Positions 34,234 through 43,814 are shown, numbered from the stretch's first letter. The stretch: 64,000 bases of DNA from Lysinibacillus timonensis (GCF_900291985.1 NZ_LT985980.1:1372001-1436000); one strand, 5' to 3'. The notes: a model not told the origin generated them from the sequence alone. Numbers and translations are program-made.

Positions 34234-34617
34234 ATGACAATTATTCAAACTTACAATCACAACCTGTGGGATTATGGGATTACCCAAGGGTACAGAGTCA
34301 ACGATACGATTTATATTTCTGGTCAGTTTTCCCACGATCAGGAAGGGGCGTTCGTTGGTGAGGGGGATATCAAAACTCAGACCCTACAAACATTTGAAAA
34401 TCTTGACCGAGTACTAGAGGCATTTGGTGTAACAAAGTCTAATCTTGCTTATGTGGAAATCTATCTAACAAATCAACAAGAACATTTCGAGCAAGTCATC
34501 GAACTGTTTCAACAATATATAGGAGAACATCGTCCAGCTGGCAGCAGTATCGGCGTTACTTACCTAGCTTTTCCTGAACAACTGATTGAAGTGAGTGCTG
34601 TTGCGCATATAGATTAA
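34234..34617 (+). CDS. RidA/YjgF-family protein lacking the catalytic arginine
   Basis: 127 residues with the RidA fold pattern: GYRVNDTIYISGQFSHD, QTFENLDRVLEAFGVTKSNLAYVEIYLTN and EHRPAGSSIGVTYLAFPEQLIEVSAVA. True RidA enamine/imine deaminases need an Arg in a PAR(S/T) context; here that position is Gly103, so deamination of reactive imines is unlikely and another role should be assumed. AAAGGAGAG precedes the ATG. Controlled by the divergent HxlR regulator. Confidence 0.85.
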   Translation: MTIIQTYNHNLWDYGITQGYRVNDTIYISGQFSHDQEGAFVGEGDIKTQTLQTFENLDRVLEAFGVTKSNLAYVEIYLTNQQEHFEQVIELFQQYIGEHRPAGSSIGVTYLAFPEQLIEVSAVAHID

Positions 34618-34643
34618 GTAAACATATGTTCATAATCAGTTAA

Positions 34644-34923
34644 ATAGAGGATGGGACAGAAGTAGAAAAAAGAACAGTTCTTCTTTCATTTTAGATCGTA
34701 TCTTTTGGATATATGAACGTTCGTTTCCGATGCAAACTTCGCTTTCCACGGGGAAGCCTTGAGCCTCCTCGAGCTCAAGCTCTGCGGGGTCTCAAGACTG
34801 CTTCTACATCCCGTAGGAGTCTCAGTCTGCATCTCCAACGAACGACTTCCAAATAAACAGATAAGCAAATTTTTACTATATCCAAAACGCTCTGCTTGTT
34901 GAAAACTAACTTTTGTCCCAGCC
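34644..34923. repeat. Dispersed GC-rich repeat, copy 2
   Basis: Second copy of the block at 30830-31090 in the same orientation, with GGGACAGAAGTAGAA at one end, GCTTTCCACGGGGAAGCC, CTCCTCGAGCTCAAG, CTGCGGGGTCTCAAGACTG and CCCGTAGGAGTCTCAGTC in the middle, and TTTTGTCCCAGCCTC at the other end. GGGACA/TGTCCC form short terminal inverted repeats, supporting a MITE-like element. No gene inside. Confidence 0.7.
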
Positions 34924-35149
34924 TCAAACTTGTTACTAAATTAAAAAGTTCGGATAAAAATTAAAAGGAACTCTTTTGAGCTCCTAAAGTTATTTTCTAT
35001 TCTGCTAATTTAAATCTTACGTATTCTGATTCTACATATCCATGCTGTCGAATCTATATGGAAGTGAGCAACTAAAAACTGATTACTTCCATTATAGTGT
35101 TATATACTCTTATTAACCGCTATAACGTTATATTATGACTATTATATTT

Positions 35150-35497
35150 TTAATTCTTACCCGCAATCCACTTATTACCGCAATTCATACATCCATTGAC
35201 TATATCACTTCTTCCAAGAAATCCACGAATGATAGATACAGGAAAACCGATATAGAATAATAATAGCCCAATTATATTCAGATTCCCGCCCATCGACACA
35301 TTGTCAAGCGAAGGAAAGAGTATAGCTAGAGCAATACATACAACAAAAGTTAAAAACAACGTACTGAACGTTTTACGGAAACTAAATCCCCTCTTGTTTG
35401 CCACGATTTGATTTGATTTACACTTTTTGCAATGAACTTTACTATCATGACTTCTCACATTACTTGATTGAAGTGTTTGTTTTATTGTTGTACTCAT
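35150..35497 (-). CDS. Zinc-ribbon membrane protein of unknown function
   Basis: 115 residues from ATG 35497 (TTGGAGGTC upstream). N-terminal CKKC and C-terminal CMNCG pairs could form one zinc ribbon. Between them are two membrane helices (about 44-64 and 75-93), the first preceded by RGFSFRKTFSTLF. Family not recognised. Single gene. Confidence 0.55.
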   Translation of the reverse strand: MSTTIKQTLQSSNVRSHDSKVHCKKCKSNQIVANKRGFSFRKTFSTLFLTFVVCIALAILFPSLDNVSMGGNLNIIGLLLFYIGFPVSIIRGFLGRSDIVNGCMNCGNKWIAGKN

Positions 35498-35620
35498 AAT
35501 GACCTCCAAGGGAATTCTAGATGCAATCAATATATGAATATTTTACCAGATAATTTGACCTATTTCTATGCTTCGATAATGATTTTCCCCATACACTCAA
35601 ATTATCGCAACTTTCCCCCA

Positions 35621-35905
35621 CTATAAAAATGAATGAGAAAATGATGGCAATCATAAAAGAGTGGAAGAAAAAACAAAGCAAAATTATCTCATTCTAAGCT
35701 TTAATACGATGCACCAAATCAACTCGTATTTAACAATGAACAAAACGAATACTTGCAATCTACAAAACACGAAAATGAATTTTACATGTTCAGAGTAAAT
35801 ATAAGCTAAGTACAATTACAACACACGGCTTACGTCATACACATTGTTCATTGTTATTTGAAGCAGGTGCTAGTTTAAATGATATTCAAGACCGTTCGAT
35901 TGATA
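35621..35905 (+). pseudogene. Decayed tyrosine recombinase (integrase), C-terminal part
   Basis: Plus-strand fragments in shifting frames give MNEKMMAIIKEWKKKQSKIISF, then PNQLVFNNEQNEYLQSTKHENEF, then ITTHGLRHTHCSLLFEAGAS and LNDIQDRS. The HGLRHTH box is the catalytic H-x-x-R-H region of phage/ICE integrases. At least two frameshifts, a deletion and loss of the terminal catalytic Tyr make it inactive. It points at the attachment-site fragment at 35996, as integrases of ssrA-inserted islands usually do. Confidence 0.7.
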
Positions 35906-35995
35906 TTCAATGAAATTGTATGAAAAAGCAAAAACGCCAAAACCCTTATATATCAAGGATTTCGACGTTCAATGAAACTCTATGGAATTCATTTA

Positions 35996-36008
35996 TGGAG
36001 ACGGCGGG
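35996..36008 (-). other. Attachment-site fragment A (ssrA 3' end)
   Basis: TGGAGACGGCGGG; on the minus strand CCCGCCGTCTCCA, the last 13 bases expected of a Bacillus-type tmRNA before CCA. The CGTCTCC would pair with the tmRNA 5' end GGGGACG. Copies B and C are at 43440 and 58527. Just upstream, 35931-35970 contains an imperfect ACGCCAAAACCC/ terminator-like stem. Confidence 0.55.
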
Positions 36009-36158
36009 TGATTCTAAAAAACCAAAACCTTATCATATCAACGGTTATAAGGCTTTTTTGACTATTAAAAAATGCTCTTACAAAGGAATTAATAAGGTTT
36101 TACTAATTTGCTTACGGAGACTTTAAATAATATAAAATAATACTAGAATACAATTTAT

Positions 36159-38132
36159 TCATAAAAATCTATTTAAAAATTGGGAGATTTTTTTTGAAAG
36201 AAAGTTTATACTTTTTGCTTTTATTGGCTTAATTAAATTTAATATTCCGACTCCCAAGACACCAGCAATTGGTACTACCCACTTAATAAAAACTTGTGTA
36301 ATAAATGGTTTATTTGAATTACTATTATAAGCAATAGCAAACCATGTAACAAATAATAAAATTAATAATATAGTTAAAAAATTTGTTAGTTTTGTTGCAA
36401 TTTTAAGGGATTGAGATTTAATCTTTTCTATTTGAGTATTTTTATAACTTTGTAATTCCCCATCTTTATCAACTAATTCTCGTTCCTTTTTTTCTACTAG
36501 ATGTTGTGTATTGTTATTTTGAAGTTTTAGGTTTTCTAATTCAGTCTTTTGTTGAGTAATTACATTAAGGTGTTCTTCCATTTTTCTTTGCATAGTCATT
36601 TCTGCTAACTCTTTACAATCTAGATATATTATTTGTTCTTCATTTCCTTTGACCCTATCCATCATTATTGATCTTGCTTCACTATCAGTTCTGAGAAGTG
36701 CGAAATCTTCTTCTGAAATTTTCCCCAGTTCTCTTTCTTTTTCAATACGTTCTAAGTATTTTTGTAACATTTTTTCACTTGGTTGAGTGGCTGCAATACA
36801 ATTTGCGATTATCATTTTTTTTGGTAATGTCACTTCAGTATTTGGACTTTTAATCCATTGTAAAGTAGTTAAAACATAATCCGAAATAAAGGGTGGCACA
36901 TAATCTGGCTTATGATAGTCTGCTATAAATTTATCTTTAACTATGTTTGCAAGCTTATTATTGTTTGTTACAAAGATTGCTCTACACGATTCAATTGAAT
37001 TTGATAGTTCATCTTTTCTTAAACGATAAATTGCGTTTAATGAATCCAAATCTTTATTTAGCGAATCCTCAAAGTTATACGTGATTTTATTACCAATAAG
37101 ATTCGCATACTCTACTAAATTTATATTATATTTGAAGAGATCGGTGTCTGAATAATTTGGTTTATCTACAATTTTAATATTCAATTTAGTTACAATGTCT
37201 TTCTCGACAGCATTAATTATTGTCATAATCTCAGATGGTGAATAATTTTTACTTATAAAATATTCAACTGTTCCAAACCTATCGTACATACCATTTTCAA
37301 ACTTACGTAGACAACTTGATAGAACTCCCTTTACCTCTTCAACAGTATGAGAGAAAGATCTCAATTGTGCATGTTGGGACTTTAATATTTTTATCAATTG
37401 TCGTGTTGGCTCTGCCCTTGCCTCCCCAGCATAGCCTAAAGCAAATATTAATAAAGTTGTATCAAAATAAACTGAAGTGTTCTTAAACTTTTGTGTATAA
37501 CGATCTGGTTGAGTAAAATACATTGCTGCAGAAATCATATTTCCTATGTAGATATTTTGGTATAAGTTAAATAACAGGATTTCTTTTTTTTCAATATGTC
37601 TTATAAATTTACCAACTAAAAATAGGGCTTGTTTGTTATCGTTATTAATTTCAAGTGAATTTCTACCATGTGCATCTAGTGAGATATTTAAAAAAGTTTC
37701 TAACATTCTTTCTAACTCATCATTAGAATAAGACTCTTCAAAATAATCTCTAAAATACTCCTTCATTGCTAAAATAAAAGTGTGGTACTGTGTCAATGTT
37801 TGATTTCTTTTGTCTATAATATTTGTAAGTTCTTTTTTTAATAATGAATAGCTATTATTAGTTTTATTAAACTGTAGAATATTCTTCCTAGAAAGTTTTC
37901 TAAGGGAGTAATCTAACACATGAAATGGAAATTGCAATCCAAAATTCTTGTCTAGATAAATGCTTAATTCGGCGATTGTAAATTCTCCTTCTATATCAGA
38001 TACTCCTTGCCTAATTAGAGGTAAAAAATTATCTAAAAAACTCGAATTACTAGAGTCTAAATTCTCAGCTAATACTGCGTATCCTACTAATGATTTAGAT
38101 TGTATGTTGTTTTCAATAGAGGTTGATACCAA
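36159..38132 (-). CDS. PIN-like nuclease protein with coiled coil and C-terminal membrane anchor
   Basis: 657 residues, single gene in the accessory segment. Order: N-terminal winged-helix-like region (about 45-95, FTIAELSIYLDKNFGLQF); helical region; PIN-like core from VYFDTTLLIFALGY (Asp224) through SHTVEEVKGVL (Glu265/266) and DLDSLNAIYRLR (Asp361/363) to CRAIFVTNNNKLANIV; Glu/Lys-rich coiled coil at about 510-575; two membrane helices at about 583-602 and 615-634; basic tail. PIN folds are metal-dependent RNases. Tethering to the membrane with a sensor-like N-terminus suggests an abortive-infection or stress effector. Function is inference; the family is not one I can name. Confidence 0.6.
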   Translation of the reverse strand: MVSTSIENNIQSKSLVGYAVLAENLDSSNSSFLDNFLPLIRQGVSDIEGEFTIAELSIYLDKNFGLQFPFHVLDYSLRKLSRKNILQFNKTNNSYSLLKKELTNIIDKRNQTLTQYHTFILAMKEYFRDYFEESYSNDELERMLETFLNISLDAHGRNSLEINNDNKQALFLVGKFIRHIEKKEILLFNLYQNIYIGNMISAAMYFTQPDRYTQKFKNTSVYFDTTLLIFALGYAGEARAEPTRQLIKILKSQHAQLRSFSHTVEEVKGVLSSCLRKFENGMYDRFGTVEYFISKNYSPSEIMTIINAVEKDIVTKLNIKIVDKPNYSDTDLFKYNINLVEYANLIGNKITYNFEDSLNKDLDSLNAIYRLRKDELSNSIESCRAIFVTNNNKLANIVKDKFIADYHKPDYVPPFISDYVLTTLQWIKSPNTEVTLPKKMIIANCIAATQPSEKMLQKYLERIEKERELGKISEEDFALLRTDSEARSIMMDRVKGNEEQIIYLDCKELAEMTMQRKMEEHLNVITQQKTELENLKLQNNNTQHLVEKKERELVDKDGELQSYKNTQIEKIKSQSLKIATKLTNFLTILLILLFVTWFAIAYNSNSNKPFITQVFIKWVVPIAGVLGVGILNLIKPIKAKSINFLSKKISQFLNRFL

Positions 38133-38555
38133 GCTTTACATTCCCTTCAAACTAACTTAAATATTATAGAAAATTATAACATAATTTACAATTACAGTAG
38201 ATACTTATAAAATTAATAAACTATTAAGATAGGAGTACTTTTTACATTTCTTTCTTAATTAATATATAGTCAACTCTACAATCTACCGTGGCATTTACTA
38301 TATTAGAAAGCTTATTATACAGTTTCTTACATTAGCAAAATACAATTGACGCCCTACATTTGTTATAAGAAATTGAGTTGTTGAACATTTAAAAAGGACA
38401 TAGAAGAGTTAAAAGAAGTAGCAATATTGATAAATATTTTCTTTTCACATGTAAAAACAAAAATACTTAGCTAGTAACAATAGCTAGAATGGTAGAAAAT
38501 ACACTCTTTTTATTAATTTCTTCCCTGTAAATCATACAAATTCCTCCATAACAAT
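38133..38555. other. AT-rich intergenic region
   Basis: Nothing I can support except a promoter zone for the 36159 gene at the left end. No reading frame of note precedes the Rep fragment at 38556. Confidence 0.4.
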
Positions 38556-38855
38556 ATGCTTAAAACATTCTTACTTGTGACTCGTCTAAAAGAATTTGTC
38601 ATGAGTGAGTATGAATATGCCAGCCAATTTAACATACAAGATATGAATAATTATCTTGATGGATACCCACTAGTGCTACCTTGCAGATATTCAGACAAAC
38701 AAGCTTGTTATACAAAAGCGATCATTATTTCTAACCTTCCACTTGAGGAGCAATATGTTTCTGAACAAAAATCTATGCCGAGTGTTTGGTTAGCTTTTAA
38801 ACGTAGATTTCATAAAATAATTCCCGTGGTTGCTGCAACAAAAGAGAATGAATAA
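38556..38855 (+). pseudogene. C-terminal remnant of a plasmid/phage-type Rep helicase
   Basis: 99 residues. The core QDMNNYLDGYPLVLPCRYSDK and YTKAIIISNLPLEEQY, with VWLAFKRRFHKIIPV, resembles the end of Rep/SF3-helicase proteins of small replicons, where this region holds the sensor-1 Asn. The N-terminal nuclease domain and Walker A motif are absent and the start lies in unrelated sequence. A remnant of an integrated replicon is most likely. Confidence 0.5.
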
Positions 38856-38998
38856 TCACTAAAAATTAAATTGTTTCTGAAACAATAAGTGGAAATCCAA
38901 AGTAAAGATGTTTAGTAATGGAAATAATAGTATAATAAAAGTGATTTATTGATTTTATAAAATTACTAGACAAAAAAACTAAGTAGAGAGGTATATTA

Positions 38999-40447
38999 AT
39001 GACTCAATTAAATCAACGCCTAATAGCAAAAAGTTTATTAGCTACTTGCATTATTATTAGTTTGCCATTTGACAGTACTGTAGAACTGGCGGAAGCTGCA
39101 ACCATAACATACAATGACTTCGACCCAAACCAATATTGGGCGGACAACATGGAGTGGATGATAGATGAGGGGTATATCTCGGGGTATATCAACAAACAGC
39201 ATCCGACTACAGGAAAACACGGTACATGGTTAAACCCAGGAGGACAACTAACCGAGTCACAAATGTTAAGTGTCATGCTGAGATATGAGTTAGGTCTTAG
39301 CGGTTACGAACAGATGAAAAAAGATATTCCTAACCCAGAAGGAAAATGGATTTACAATCACTATGTGATGGCAGAGAAAATTGGTTTAATGACAAAAGGA
39401 AGTTCAAAGGACAGTCTAACATATGCCAATCAACAAGTAACACGTGGTCAGTTAGCACAAGCTTTAGTATCTATGCATTACGGCAAAAACGTAACGTTAA
39501 ACGAAGCGATACAATTCATGTTTGACAATAAAATTACAACAGGCACAGACGCATCGAAAGGGGCCACCCTTCAAAACTTTGCCCCTGACAATAAGTTATC
39601 AAGAGCGCACATCTCAACATTCTTAAAGAACTTCCATGATCTAAAGCAAAGCGGAGCAATTATTGACATTCCTAGACTAGCTAGCGAATCAACTAGTAAA
39701 GAAGTAGAATCACCAAATAATAACAGTGACATAGTAGTAGAATCAGAAAACGCTACACAACAAGAATTAAGAGCAATTGCAGAAAAGTTATGGAATAATC
39801 AGAAGTTCATGTTTGTAAATACTTCACCTAAAATAGTAGGAAACATCATGACACTATATAACGGTCACACTTATGGGGTAGCAAATCAAAAAGAATATGA
39901 CGCAGTTATAAAAGATGTAAAAGAGAAGATTGAAAAATACTACAATCTTGCAGAATCGAATAATATACACAATAAATTCTTCGACCAAGCTAGTTATTTA
40001 TGGTCAACTGGGTTTAAAAAGGAAGATATGAGAAACAACACTGTTGCATGGAGTTTAAAGAAATATTACGACAAAGGGTACTCATTTGAGGAAGCTGTTA
40101 AAATGTACCAAGCAATGCATTTAGGTAGTATTGTTATAACTAATGAAGCAGAAATAATAGAAGCAATAGACCCACGCTCAAAGGGTTTAGATAATGCCTA
40201 CCAACATTTATTTGGAGGTATTACGGACTGTGATGCACAAGCACAAGCATTATTAGTAGTTTATGATATGATGGGCTTTTCAACAGCGATATATGGACAG
40301 GTTAATGTCCATGCAGACCTATTTGTTAAGTATAATGGAGACTTTTACAACGCAAGTGCTTCTCTAGGTGAATCGGGTTTCATTGAAGGTTCTAGTGGTG
40401 TATACACAACAACATGGACACAACAAAAATTTACAATAGGTAAATAA
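38999..40447 (+). CDS. SLH-domain surface protein with transglutaminase-like C-terminal domain
   Basis: 482 residues. Signal peptide ending near VELAEAA (about 35). Three SLH-type segments (about 40-215): YWADNMEWMIDEGYISGY, IYNHYVMAEKIGLMTKG with VTRGQLAQALVSMHYG, and a third ending RAHISTFLKNF; these attach proteins to wall polymers. The C-terminal 230 residues end in a papain-like pattern ITDCDAQAQALLVVY (Cys), NVHADLFVKYNGDFYNAS (His and Asp), as in transglutaminase-like cysteine peptidases. Likely a surface-bound wall or protein-modifying enzyme. GAGAGG precedes the ATG and a strong terminator follows. Confidence 0.75.
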   Translation: MTQLNQRLIAKSLLATCIIISLPFDSTVELAEAATITYNDFDPNQYWADNMEWMIDEGYISGYINKQHPTTGKHGTWLNPGGQLTESQMLSVMLRYELGLSGYEQMKKDIPNPEGKWIYNHYVMAEKIGLMTKGSSKDSLTYANQQVTRGQLAQALVSMHYGKNVTLNEAIQFMFDNKITTGTDASKGATLQNFAPDNKLSRAHISTFLKNFHDLKQSGAIIDIPRLASESTSKEVESPNNNSDIVVESENATQQELRAIAEKLWNNQKFMFVNTSPKIVGNIMTLYNGHTYGVANQKEYDAVIKDVKEKIEKYYNLAESNNIHNKFFDQASYLWSTGFKKEDMRNNTVAWSLKKYYDKGYSFEEAVKMYQAMHLGSIVITNEAEIIEAIDPRSKGLDNAYQHLFGGITDCDAQAQALLVVYDMMGFSTAIYGQVNVHADLFVKYNGDFYNASASLGESGFIEGSSGVYTTTWTQQKFTIGK

Positions 40448-40462
40448 ATTTAGTATATAATA

Positions 40463-40503
40463 AAAAAGAGGTTTAGCTATTTTCAGCTAAACCTCTTTTT
40501 TGA
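40463..40503 (+). terminator. Terminator of the SLH gene
   Basis: AAAAGAGGTTTAGCT pairs with AGCTAAACCTCTTTT, loop of about 6 nt, followed by more T residues. Confidence 0.85.
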
Positions 40504-40624
40504 CAGATAAATTAATAGGGAAGTAATTAGTATGACATTTAACTATACTAAATTCAGAACAGATAGAGGGGGGTGTATTTCGCAAGTAAAAATTGAGCCA
40601 TTTATTAATTAAAAACTGAGCCAC

Positions 40625-41377
40625 TTAAAGCTGACTATTTTCTAGCCATTCTTTTGTATCCAATATTCGATAAGATGGGCCGACCATGTCAACCATATAG
40701 GCTCTATGTGTTAGTCGATCTGTTAAAGCTGCTGTTAAAACTGGATCATGAAATATTTCTTCCCATCGATCAAATGATAAATTACTCGTAACGATGGTGG
40801 ATGCTCGTCCTGCCCGAAGGGAAAGATGAGTAAATAATAACTCGGCTCCTTCTTTATCAAAGGAGATATAACCTAATTCATCAATGATTACTAAATCATA
40901 TTTTTCAAACTTCAGTTCAAATGAACGTAACGTTCTTTCAGAACGGCTCTCTTTTAATTGGTTTACTAGAGATGATACCGTTGTAAAAAATACTTTATAT
41001 CCTGACAAACAAGCTTCAATTCCTAAACCTATTGCTATATGGGTTTTACCTGTTCCAGGTGAGCCAATTAATAGGACATTTTGTTTTTCTTGAATGAAAT
41101 CTAATTTCTTTAATTGTGGAAGGCGAGAGGCCGCATTTTGCGGTAATCTCTCAGTCTCTAATTCAGTTAATAGTTTCTTTTCAGGGAAATTTGCTGAACG
41201 AATCCGATTCGCTTTTGCTCGTACTTCTCGATCTTGCATCTCTTGTACCAGTGCGTGATATAAAAAATCCTCTGCTGTCTGATGTTGTTTCCACATATCA
41301 TCTTCTTGAATAAATGCCCGAATACTTGGTAATCGAAGTTCTTTACACATTTCAATCATTTCTTGTCTCTTATCCAT
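40625..41377 (-). CDS. istB: IS21-family helper ATPase
   Basis: 250 residues, DnaC-like AAA+ ATPase. Walker A IGSPGTGKTHIAIGLG near 103-118, Walker B LVIIDELGYISFD, and the IstB sensor region SNLSFDRWEEIF. It assembles on target DNA and stimulates IstA strand transfer. Its ATG overlaps the istA TAA by one base. Confidence 0.95.
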   Translation of the reverse strand: MDKRQEMIEMCKELRLPSIRAFIQEDDMWKQHQTAEDFLYHALVQEMQDREVRAKANRIRSANFPEKKLLTELETERLPQNAASRLPQLKKLDFIQEKQNVLLIGSPGTGKTHIAIGLGIEACLSGYKVFFTTVSSLVNQLKESRSERTLRSFELKFEKYDLVIIDELGYISFDKEGAELLFTHLSLRAGRASTIVTSNLSFDRWEEIFHDPVLTAALTDRLTHRAYMVDMVGPSYRILDTKEWLENSQL

Positions 41378-42930
41378 TAATGAAGCACCCCTGTCTTTTT
41401 CGTTTCAAATAATGCCGTAATGGCTGAAAGATTTTCGAGAGATTGAGTGGTGACCTCATTTTTGGAATGTACAGTTTTATGAATAGCTTCGCCTTGATTA
41501 GCTAAGAAAATAACTTTCTCTGTTGTTATTTGAACCATAGGGTTCTTCTCAAGTTGCTCAATCGCTGCTATGACCTTTTCTAGATTGTTATGTTCTTTTA
41601 GATAGATAAGTAACTCTAGAAAATCTCGCTCATTTCCAATATAATAATCTTTGTATAATTTTTTTATTTTTGTTGGTGCTTGACTCAAACATTCACTTTG
41701 AGCCAATGCGCCTTTTTTCTTTTCAAATGTACGTAAGTAATGATAAATATCCATAATCCATTGATGGATCTGCCAACTTCGCTTATGTGTCGCGATACAG
41801 GCATTTTCACTAAAAATAAGAATTTTTTCCGCACTTGCTTTTACTTTCACCCATTCACCAACATTTCCTTCTGGAACAGAATAACGATTTTGTCTATAAG
41901 TAATCGTGCTATATTTGTCCACTCTAAATTCATACAACTCAGAGGCATCAAATGGAATAATATCTGCGCTTACTTGCCTAGCTGTACGTTCTTCTAGCAT
42001 TAATTCATGATGCGTTTGGTTTTTCTTATAATGCTTACGAGAGTTTAATTTCATGATAATTTCTGTTAGATAAGCCTGAGCTTCTTCTAGACTTGTAAAC
42101 GTATCTCGATGGGCAAATGCTTTCCGGCGGATATATTCTACACTTCGCTCTACATGCCCCTTCTGATTTCCTTTTCTCGGTTCACATAGTCGTATTTTAA
42201 AATGATAATGCATCGATAGATTTTTCATACCATCGGTAATCTCACGTTCAGTCCCAATAAAGTTCTTTACAACTGTCCGCATATTATCGTAGGTAAAAAC
42301 TTCTGGTACAAAGCCTAAATAGTCAATACATTTTACATGAGCATCTTGTACGCACACCATTGTTTCGGATTCATATAGATATGCAAATCTATCATTACTA
42401 TATGGTAGGGTAAAGACCGCCATTGAAAGAGAACGTAATGTTTGATCAATGAATAATTTTACTTCTCCCCAGTCAAATTCAATCTCATGGCCAGCAGTTG
42501 CCTTTTGACGAATAAAGACTTCTTTTTGACGTTTCTCCTCACTATTTACAAAATTTCTAACAGTGGTATAACTAATTTCAAAACCTTCATCTAATAACTT
42601 TTCATGAATATCAATCATTTTTAGTTGTTGCTTGTGCATTTGATGTTGCCGTTTATACTCATTATCTTTTAACATTTTTCGAATACGTTTCATCACCGTA
42701 GGTGTTAATGCTCTTTTATTTCCTTTTCGTTTCTTATACGACGGAGGCGTTACATAGTTATCTGTAATAGGTAGTTCCCGAATATCTTGCTTTCTTTTTT
42801 CAAGATCCTCTTCAATATATTTTTTTACAGTATTCCGGGAAATCCCAAGCTCCTTGGCAATTTGACGCTGACTTTTATCATCTTGATGAAAGGCAATTAG
42901 CACTCTCTGTTTCTTTTCCAATGAAATCAC
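41377..42930 (-). CDS. istA: IS21-family transposase
   Basis: 517 residues. N-terminal helix-turn-helix QRQIAKELGISRNTVKKYI, second DNA-binding region, integrase core with EFDWGEVKLFI (first Asp), FTYDNMRTVVKNF (second Asp) and EPRKGNQKGHVERSVEY (Glu), then the Mu-transposase-type C-terminal beta-barrel (YRQNRYSVPEGNVG). Full length and uninterrupted. Confidence 0.95.
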   Translation of the reverse strand: MISLEKKQRVLIAFHQDDKSQRQIAKELGISRNTVKKYIEEDLEKRKQDIRELPITDNYVTPPSYKKRKGNKRALTPTVMKRIRKMLKDNEYKRQHQMHKQQLKMIDIHEKLLDEGFEISYTTVRNFVNSEEKRQKEVFIRQKATAGHEIEFDWGEVKLFIDQTLRSLSMAVFTLPYSNDRFAYLYESETMVCVQDAHVKCIDYLGFVPEVFTYDNMRTVVKNFIGTEREITDGMKNLSMHYHFKIRLCEPRKGNQKGHVERSVEYIRRKAFAHRDTFTSLEEAQAYLTEIIMKLNSRKHYKKNQTHHELMLEERTARQVSADIIPFDASELYEFRVDKYSTITYRQNRYSVPEGNVGEWVKVKASAEKILIFSENACIATHKRSWQIHQWIMDIYHYLRTFEKKKGALAQSECLSQAPTKIKKLYKDYYIGNERDFLELLIYLKEHNNLEKVIAAIEQLEKNPMVQITTEKVIFLANQGEAIHKTVHSKNEVTTQSLENLSAITALFETKKTGVLH

Positions 42931-43050
42931 CTCTATACGCTCCTAACTCTATGAAGTTAGGATTATTTTCATATAAAAGTGGCTCACTTTTCAACTGCGA
43001 TAGTGGCTCAGTTTTAGCTTATCAAATACAGAGGGGTAGGCGAATGAAAG

Positions 43051-43428
43051 TTGGAAATTAAAAATATCTCACAATTAAAGAAATGGTTAGGTGTAGGAAA
43101 GAGAATACAATTTTTGTATAACGCACATAAACCAGCAACAGCACAAGGAGGAATTAGAGAAGTAGTAAAGGTACAAACAAATGGTTTTTACACAGATTTA
43201 AATGGACAGCCAATGTGGTTAGAATATCCTAGGGCAAAAGATGTAGTATTTAATGCAGATGGAACAGTAGATTTTTTAATAAAAGGTATAGTGTGGTTAA
43301 AAATAAGACCATCCACTCAATCGATAACATTTAATAAGAAAAAACCGAGAAAAATTTCTCTCGGTTTTCTTAATTACAGCGAAACAGTAATTACAAAACA
43401 ATTTTTAAAGTATACAGTGTTCGTGTAA
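43051..43428 (+). CDS. Hypothetical phage/ICE-type protein, possibly extended at its 3' end
   Basis: 125 residues from a TTG; the better-placed ATG just upstream is out of frame. Contains KKWLGVGKRIQFLYNAHKPA, GGIREVVKVQTNGFYT and PMWLEYPRAKDVVFNADGTVDFL, a globular basic protein of a type seen in mobile elements. The frame runs through an AAAACCGAGA/TCTCGGTTTT hairpin at 43341-43368, which should be a terminator, so the original stop was probably lost. It begins 20 bp from the IS21 end, so the insertion may have removed its promoter. Confidence 0.45.
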   Translation: MEIKNISQLKKWLGVGKRIQFLYNAHKPATAQGGIREVVKVQTNGFYTDLNGQPMWLEYPRAKDVVFNADGTVDFLIKGIVWLKIRPSTQSITFNKKKPRKISLGFLNYSETVITKQFLKYTVFV

Positions 43429-43439
43429 TACTTTTTAAA

Positions 43440-43462
43440 TGGAGACGGCGGGAGTCGAACCC
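43440..43462 (-). other. Attachment-site fragment B (ssrA 3' end)
   Basis: On the minus strand GGGTTCGACTCCCGCC then GTCTCCA: the T-loop and complete 3' acceptor strand of a tmRNA. Sequence diverges from ssrA immediately beyond. Two direct AACTAACTACAAAAC repeats at about 43525-43552 may be integrase arm sites. Confidence 0.65.
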
Positions 43463-43814
43463 ATATTTTATAGAATGCTGTTACACCAACGTTTATAAAG
43501 GTTTATTACTAATTTCCAAAGAAACTAACTACAAAACTAACTACAAAACAGGGTATATTTTAAAAAAAGAGTTAAACAAATATCTTTGCAGGGGCAAGGT
43601 GTTTTCTATCAATTAATATTATAATGTTATTTAATACCATTCTAATTTATCCTGATTTTCTTTTCAATAAACTGTCCAACCGCGCTCCGCCGATTGAAGT
43701 ATCAGTTACACTTAATAACGGAAGCATTTGAACTAGAACATTAAATTAATGTTTTCATCATAGTTGATCAATATAATTTCAGATACTGTTCTCCGTAAAT
43801 ATGCTATATGAGAT
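43463..43814. other. Intergenic region beside attachment site B
   Basis: No gene. Contains the AACTAACTAC direct repeats near the att fragment; otherwise AT-rich with nothing I can support. Confidence 0.4.

Larger units (their letters stand above)
40574..43030 (-). mobile_element. IS21-family insertion sequence
   Basis: About 2.46 kb. Ends: TGTATTTCGCAAG at 40574 and, reversed from 43030, TGTATTTGATAAG. Each end carries the multiple terminal repeats typical of IS21: AAATTGAGCC and AAACTGAGCCACTT on the left, GTGGCTCACTTTTC and GTGGCTCAGTTTTA on the right. Flanks are GAGGGGGG on the left and GAGGGG on the right, a possible 6-bp target duplication with slippage in the G-run. Both istA and istB are intact. 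Confidence 0.88.

Noticed and set aside
34686-34868. 60-residue frame in the dispersed repeat
   Set aside because: It lies wholly in the non-coding repeat and is not kept in the other copy.
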